Source: Sphingomonas kyeonggiensis (lineage in GTDB: Bacteria > Pseudomonadota > Alphaproteobacteria > Sphingomonadales > Sphingomonadaceae). Taken from it: DNA of 64,000 nucleotides. The DNA lies in the NCBI RefSeq assembly GCF_030812785.1, contig NZ_JAUSTJ010000001.1, positions 124,001 to 188,000 of the forward strand. The letters are read 5' to 3'. The position numbers were made by a program, and so were the translations under genes. Shown here in pieces: positions 61,516-64,000 of the stretch; the stretch's first letter is position 1; the number at the start of each line of letters is the position of its first letter. The notes under the pieces were generated by a model, which ran no database searches, had not been told where the DNA came from, and saw only the letters and a program-made list of their open reading frames with translations.

Positions 61516-64000
61516 TTAGTTGGCCGCCGGCTTGGTGCTTGCCAGCGACGCTGCGGGGACCACCTCGACGGGGAGGCCGATGCTGTCAAGCTGCGGCCGG
61601 ACCTTGGACGCATCGCCCACGACCACGAAAACGAACTTGTTTGGGTCGAGAGCCGCGCGTGCCGCAGCGTCAAGCTGCGGAATGGTGAGCCCGCGATATT
61701 TTTGCGCGATGGTGCTGAAATAGTCGTCCGGACGGCGCCGGATATCGTTCTGCTGCATCGCGTTGAGCACCGCGTCCGAGGTTTCGAAGCGGCCGGGCAA
61801 CTCGCGAGTCGAGCCATTGACTTCGCGGGTCAGCTCTTCGTTGGTCACGCCCTTGGTGGTGAGGAAGTCCTTCACCTGCTGCTGGATCGCCTTGATCGAA
61901 TCACCCGTCTTGTCGGCCTGGACCGGGGCGCTGATCGTGTAGGGGACCGCGTGCTCCATGAAGTTGAAGCCGCCGCCCGCACCATAGGACCAGTGCTTGG
62001 CTTCGCGCAGGTCCATGTTGATGCGCGACAGGAAGCCCGAGCCGAGCGCCTGGTTGGCCGTCGCCACCGCCAGCGTATCCGCGAACGGATCGACATTGGT
62101 GAGCTGCGTCGCGATGATCTGCGACTGGGGCGAGTTCGGCCGGTCGATCAGGATGATCTTCGGCGTCATCGCCTGGGTGGCGGCGGTGAAGCTCTTGGTA
62201 CCGCCGGCGCCGTCAGCCTTCCAGCTGCCGAAGCGCGACTCGAGCGCCGCCTTGATCTCGGCGAGCGGACGATCGCTGACCACGAAGATCTTCGCCTTGT
62301 CCGGGCGGATCCACGCCTTGTGCCAGGCGACCAGATCGTCGCGGCTGATCGTCTTGACCACCGCCGGATCGCCCGAGCCCGCGCCGAGCTTCGCATAGGG
62401 GCTGTTCGCCGGATAGAGCACGCGCGGCGTCATGCGGCCGGACAGGCCCTGCGGGCTGGTCAGCTCCTGCGCGATCCCGGTCAGCGTCTGGCCGCGCACG
62501 CGTTCCAGCTCGGCCGGGGCGAAGGACGGATGCTCGACGACATCGGCGAACAGATCGAGCGCGCCGGCTAGGTTCGGGCTCGGCGCATCGACGCTGAGAT
62601 AGGTGCGGTCGGCCGAGCTGCCCGAGCTGATGCCCGCGCCAAGCCGCTCGCGCGCCTCGGCCAGCGCCACCGAATCGAGGCTGGTGGTGCCTTCGTCCAT
62701 CATGTTGAGCGTCAGGCGCTGGGTGCCGAGCTTGTCCGACGGATCGGCGGCGATGCCGGCATCGAAGCTCATCTCGACCTGGGTGACCGGCACCGCGGTG
62801 CGGTTGGCATAGACGATCTCGATGCCGTTGGAGAGCTTGGTGCGCTCCACCTTCGGGAAGACGAGGTCGCCGATCGGCGCCACTGCGGGCAGCGCGCCGC
62901 GGGTGCCCTTGAACGGTTCGGCCTTGGCGCCTTCCGCTGCCGGCTTGGCGGCGACCGCGGTCGCTTCCTGATAGGCCTCGCGCTGGCCGGGGACGACCAT
63001 CACGGTGAGTGCCGGACGGTTCAGCCACTTGTTCGCGGCGGCCTTCACTTCGGCCGGAGTGACCTTCGCGGTCGCTTCCAGCTCCTTCTTGAAGAAGAGC
63101 GGATCGGCCGAATAGAGCTCGCCCGAAGCCAGCGCCACGGCCTTGCCGCCGAAGCCGCCAACCGATTCCAGCCCGCCGATGCGGCCCGAGACCTTGGTGG
63201 TCGCGACGCGGGTCACTTCATCCGCGGTCGGGCCGTTCTTGAGGAGATCGGCGATGACCTCGTCGAGGCGCTTCGAAACCGCCGCCGGATCGCTGCCGGG
63301 CTTCACCACCGCCTGGACGGTGAAGATGCCGAGCTGCGCCATCGACTGGATGTTGGCCGAGACCTGCACCGCGGTCTTGTCCTGGCGGACCAGCGCATTG
63401 TCGAGCCGCGAGCTGGCAAGGCCACCGAGCACCGAAGCGAAGACATTGAGCGGAGTCGCGTCCTTGTCGTTCAGCCCGGGCACCGCCCAGCTGCGCACGA
63501 TCAGCGTCGCGGCGACGCTGTCCTTGATCGTCACCGTCTTGGGCGCCGGCAGCGTCGGCACCGTCACCTTGGGCAGCACGCTTTTCGGGCCGGCCGGGAT
63601 AGCGCCGAAATATTTCTCGACGAGTGGCTTGGCTTCCTTGGCGTCGATATCGCCGGCGAGGACGAGGATCGCGTTGTTCGGGCCGTAGTGCGAGCGGAAC
63701 CAGTTCTTGACGTCGTCGAGGCTGGCGGCATCGAGATCGGCCATCGAGCCGATCACGTTATGGCCATAGGGCGTGCTGCCGAGCAGGTTCTCGAGGATCG
63801 AATAATAGACCAGGCCATAGGGCTGGTTGTCGCCCTGGCGCTTCTCGTTCTGGACGACGCCGCGCTGCTCGTCGAGCACGTCTTGGGTGATCGCGCCGAG
63901 CAGATAGCCCATGCGGTCGCTCTCGAGGAACAGCGCGCGGTCGAGCGCCGGGCGCGGCACGGTCTCGAAATAATTGGTGCGATCGAAGCTGGTGGTGCCG
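61516..64000 (-). CDS. M16 family zinc metallopeptidase (5' end outside the window)
   Basis: At least 828 residues of an exported-type two-domain M16 (insulinase-like) peptidase. The window begins after the HxxEH motif, but the third zinc ligand region QRGVVQNEKRQGDNQ is visible. The second half (TKLSNGIEIVYANRT onward) is a second M16 domain whose HxxEH position reads LTLNMMDEGTTS, so it lacks the zinc motif and is structural. It continues past the right edge. Confidence 0.92.
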   Translation of the reverse strand, partial: GTTSFDRTNYFETVPRPALDRALFLESDRMGYLLGAITQDVLDEQRGVVQNEKRQGDNQPYGLVYYSILENLLGSTPYGHNVIGSMADLDAASLDDVKNWFRSHYGPNNAILVLAGDIDAKEAKPLVEKYFGAIPAGPKSVLPKVTVPTLPAPKTVTIKDSVAATLIVRSWAVPGLNDKDATPLNVFASVLGGLASSRLDNALVRQDKTAVQVSANIQSMAQLGIFTVQAVVKPGSDPAAVSKRLDEVIADLLKNGPTADEVTRVATTKVSGRIGGLESVGGFGGKAVALASGELYSADPLFFKKELEATAKVTPAEVKAAANKWLNRPALTVMVVPGQREAYQEATAVAAKPAAEGAKAEPFKGTRGALPAVAPIGDLVFPKVERTKLSNGIEIVYANRTAVPVTQVEMSFDAGIAADPSDKLGTQRLTLNMMDEGTTSLDSVALAEARERLGAGISSGSSADRTYLSVDAPSPNLAGALDLFADVVEHPSFAPAELERVRGQTLTGIAQELTSPQGLSGRMTPRVLYPANSPYAKLGAGSGDPAVVKTISRDDLVAWHKAWIRPDKAKIFVVSDRPLAEIKAALESRFGSWKADGAGGTKSFTAATQAMTPKIILIDRPNSPQSQIIATQLTNVDPFADTLAVATANQALGSGFLSRINMDLREAKHWSYGAGGGFNFMEHAVPYTISAPVQADKTGDSIKAIQQQVKDFLTTKGVTNEELTREVNGSTRELPGRFETSDAVLNAMQQNDIRRRPDDYFSTIAQKYRGLTIPQLDAAARAALDPNKFVFVVVGDASKVRPQLDSIGLPVEVVPAASLASTKPAAN

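Overview
The window is a high-GC, densely packed chromosomal segment from an alphaproteobacterium, most likely a sphingomonad (Sphingomonas or a close relative). The placement rests on gene content and style: a GapR (DUF2312) nucleoid protein, a DUF3297 protein, several small Cys-containing secreted proteins (one with the DEIVVCG motif frequent in sphingomonads), the ybgC-tolQRAB-pal block next to ruvB, many stop/start overlaps (ATGA/GTGA), and intergenic inverted repeats of the kind common in this family. I see no rRNA, tRNA, CRISPR array, integrase, transposase or prophage. Most of the window is core chromosome.

Layout. 1-4.8 kb: 5' part of a sulfatase, a PEP-mutase/isocitrate-lyase family enzyme, DUF3297 and a cNMP-domain/thioredoxin-reductase-like fusion, a small Tyr/Gly-rich exported protein, an EVE-domain protein. 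5-9.3 kb: a rhamnogalacturonan-acetylesterase-like SGNH hydrolase, a secreted orphan, TypA/BipA, an FMN reductase. 9.4-15.3 kb: an HExxH protein, two small lipoproteins around an M61 peptidase, a TelA/XpaC-like pair, an acetyltransferase. 15.3-21 kb: an Rrf2 regulator divergent from a methyltransferase over a perfect palindrome; the pmbA-IMPase-ABM operon; ubiA; an EF-hand protein; a small lower-GC YodC-like gene. 21-30.7 kb: rsmE, an ICMT-like membrane protein, a second M61 peptidase, ppa with two membrane proteins, EamA-GNAT-TfoX, ispG with a phage-like tail gene. 30.8-36 kb: acyltransferase and S1/P1 nuclease, a three-gene cluster of tiny proteins, an SPFH protein with a ribbon-helix-helix protein, a serine hydrolase. 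36-47.5 kb: pal-tolBARQ-ybgC-ruvB, accessory genes, ruvA, ruvC, a DUF559 endonuclease, yebC, gapR (all reading leftward apart from one dehydrogenase). 47.5-64 kb: SGNH hydrolase, DUF1244, pyk, a HAD phosphatase, L36, an M14 carboxypeptidase, a sigma-factor-like protein, dienelactone hydrolase, gpmA, purE-purK, DUF808, and a large M16 peptidase running off the right edge.

The genes fall into recognisable functional groups: envelope integrity (Tol-Pal, SPFH, beta-lactamase-like hydrolase, six or more metallopeptidases), DNA maintenance (RuvABC, GapR, YebC, DUF559), central metabolism (pyk, gpmA, ppa, ispG, ubiA, purEK) and translation (TypA, RsmE, L36). The most unusual structural theme is the set of inverted intergenic repeats: at least three families, most sitting at the 3' ends of genes. 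One family brackets the DUF559 endonuclease gene, supplies the last part of its reading frame and possibly its ribosome binding site. That repeat/nuclease association is the best candidate here for an under-described system. Nothing else looks like a new multi-gene defence or biosynthetic locus.
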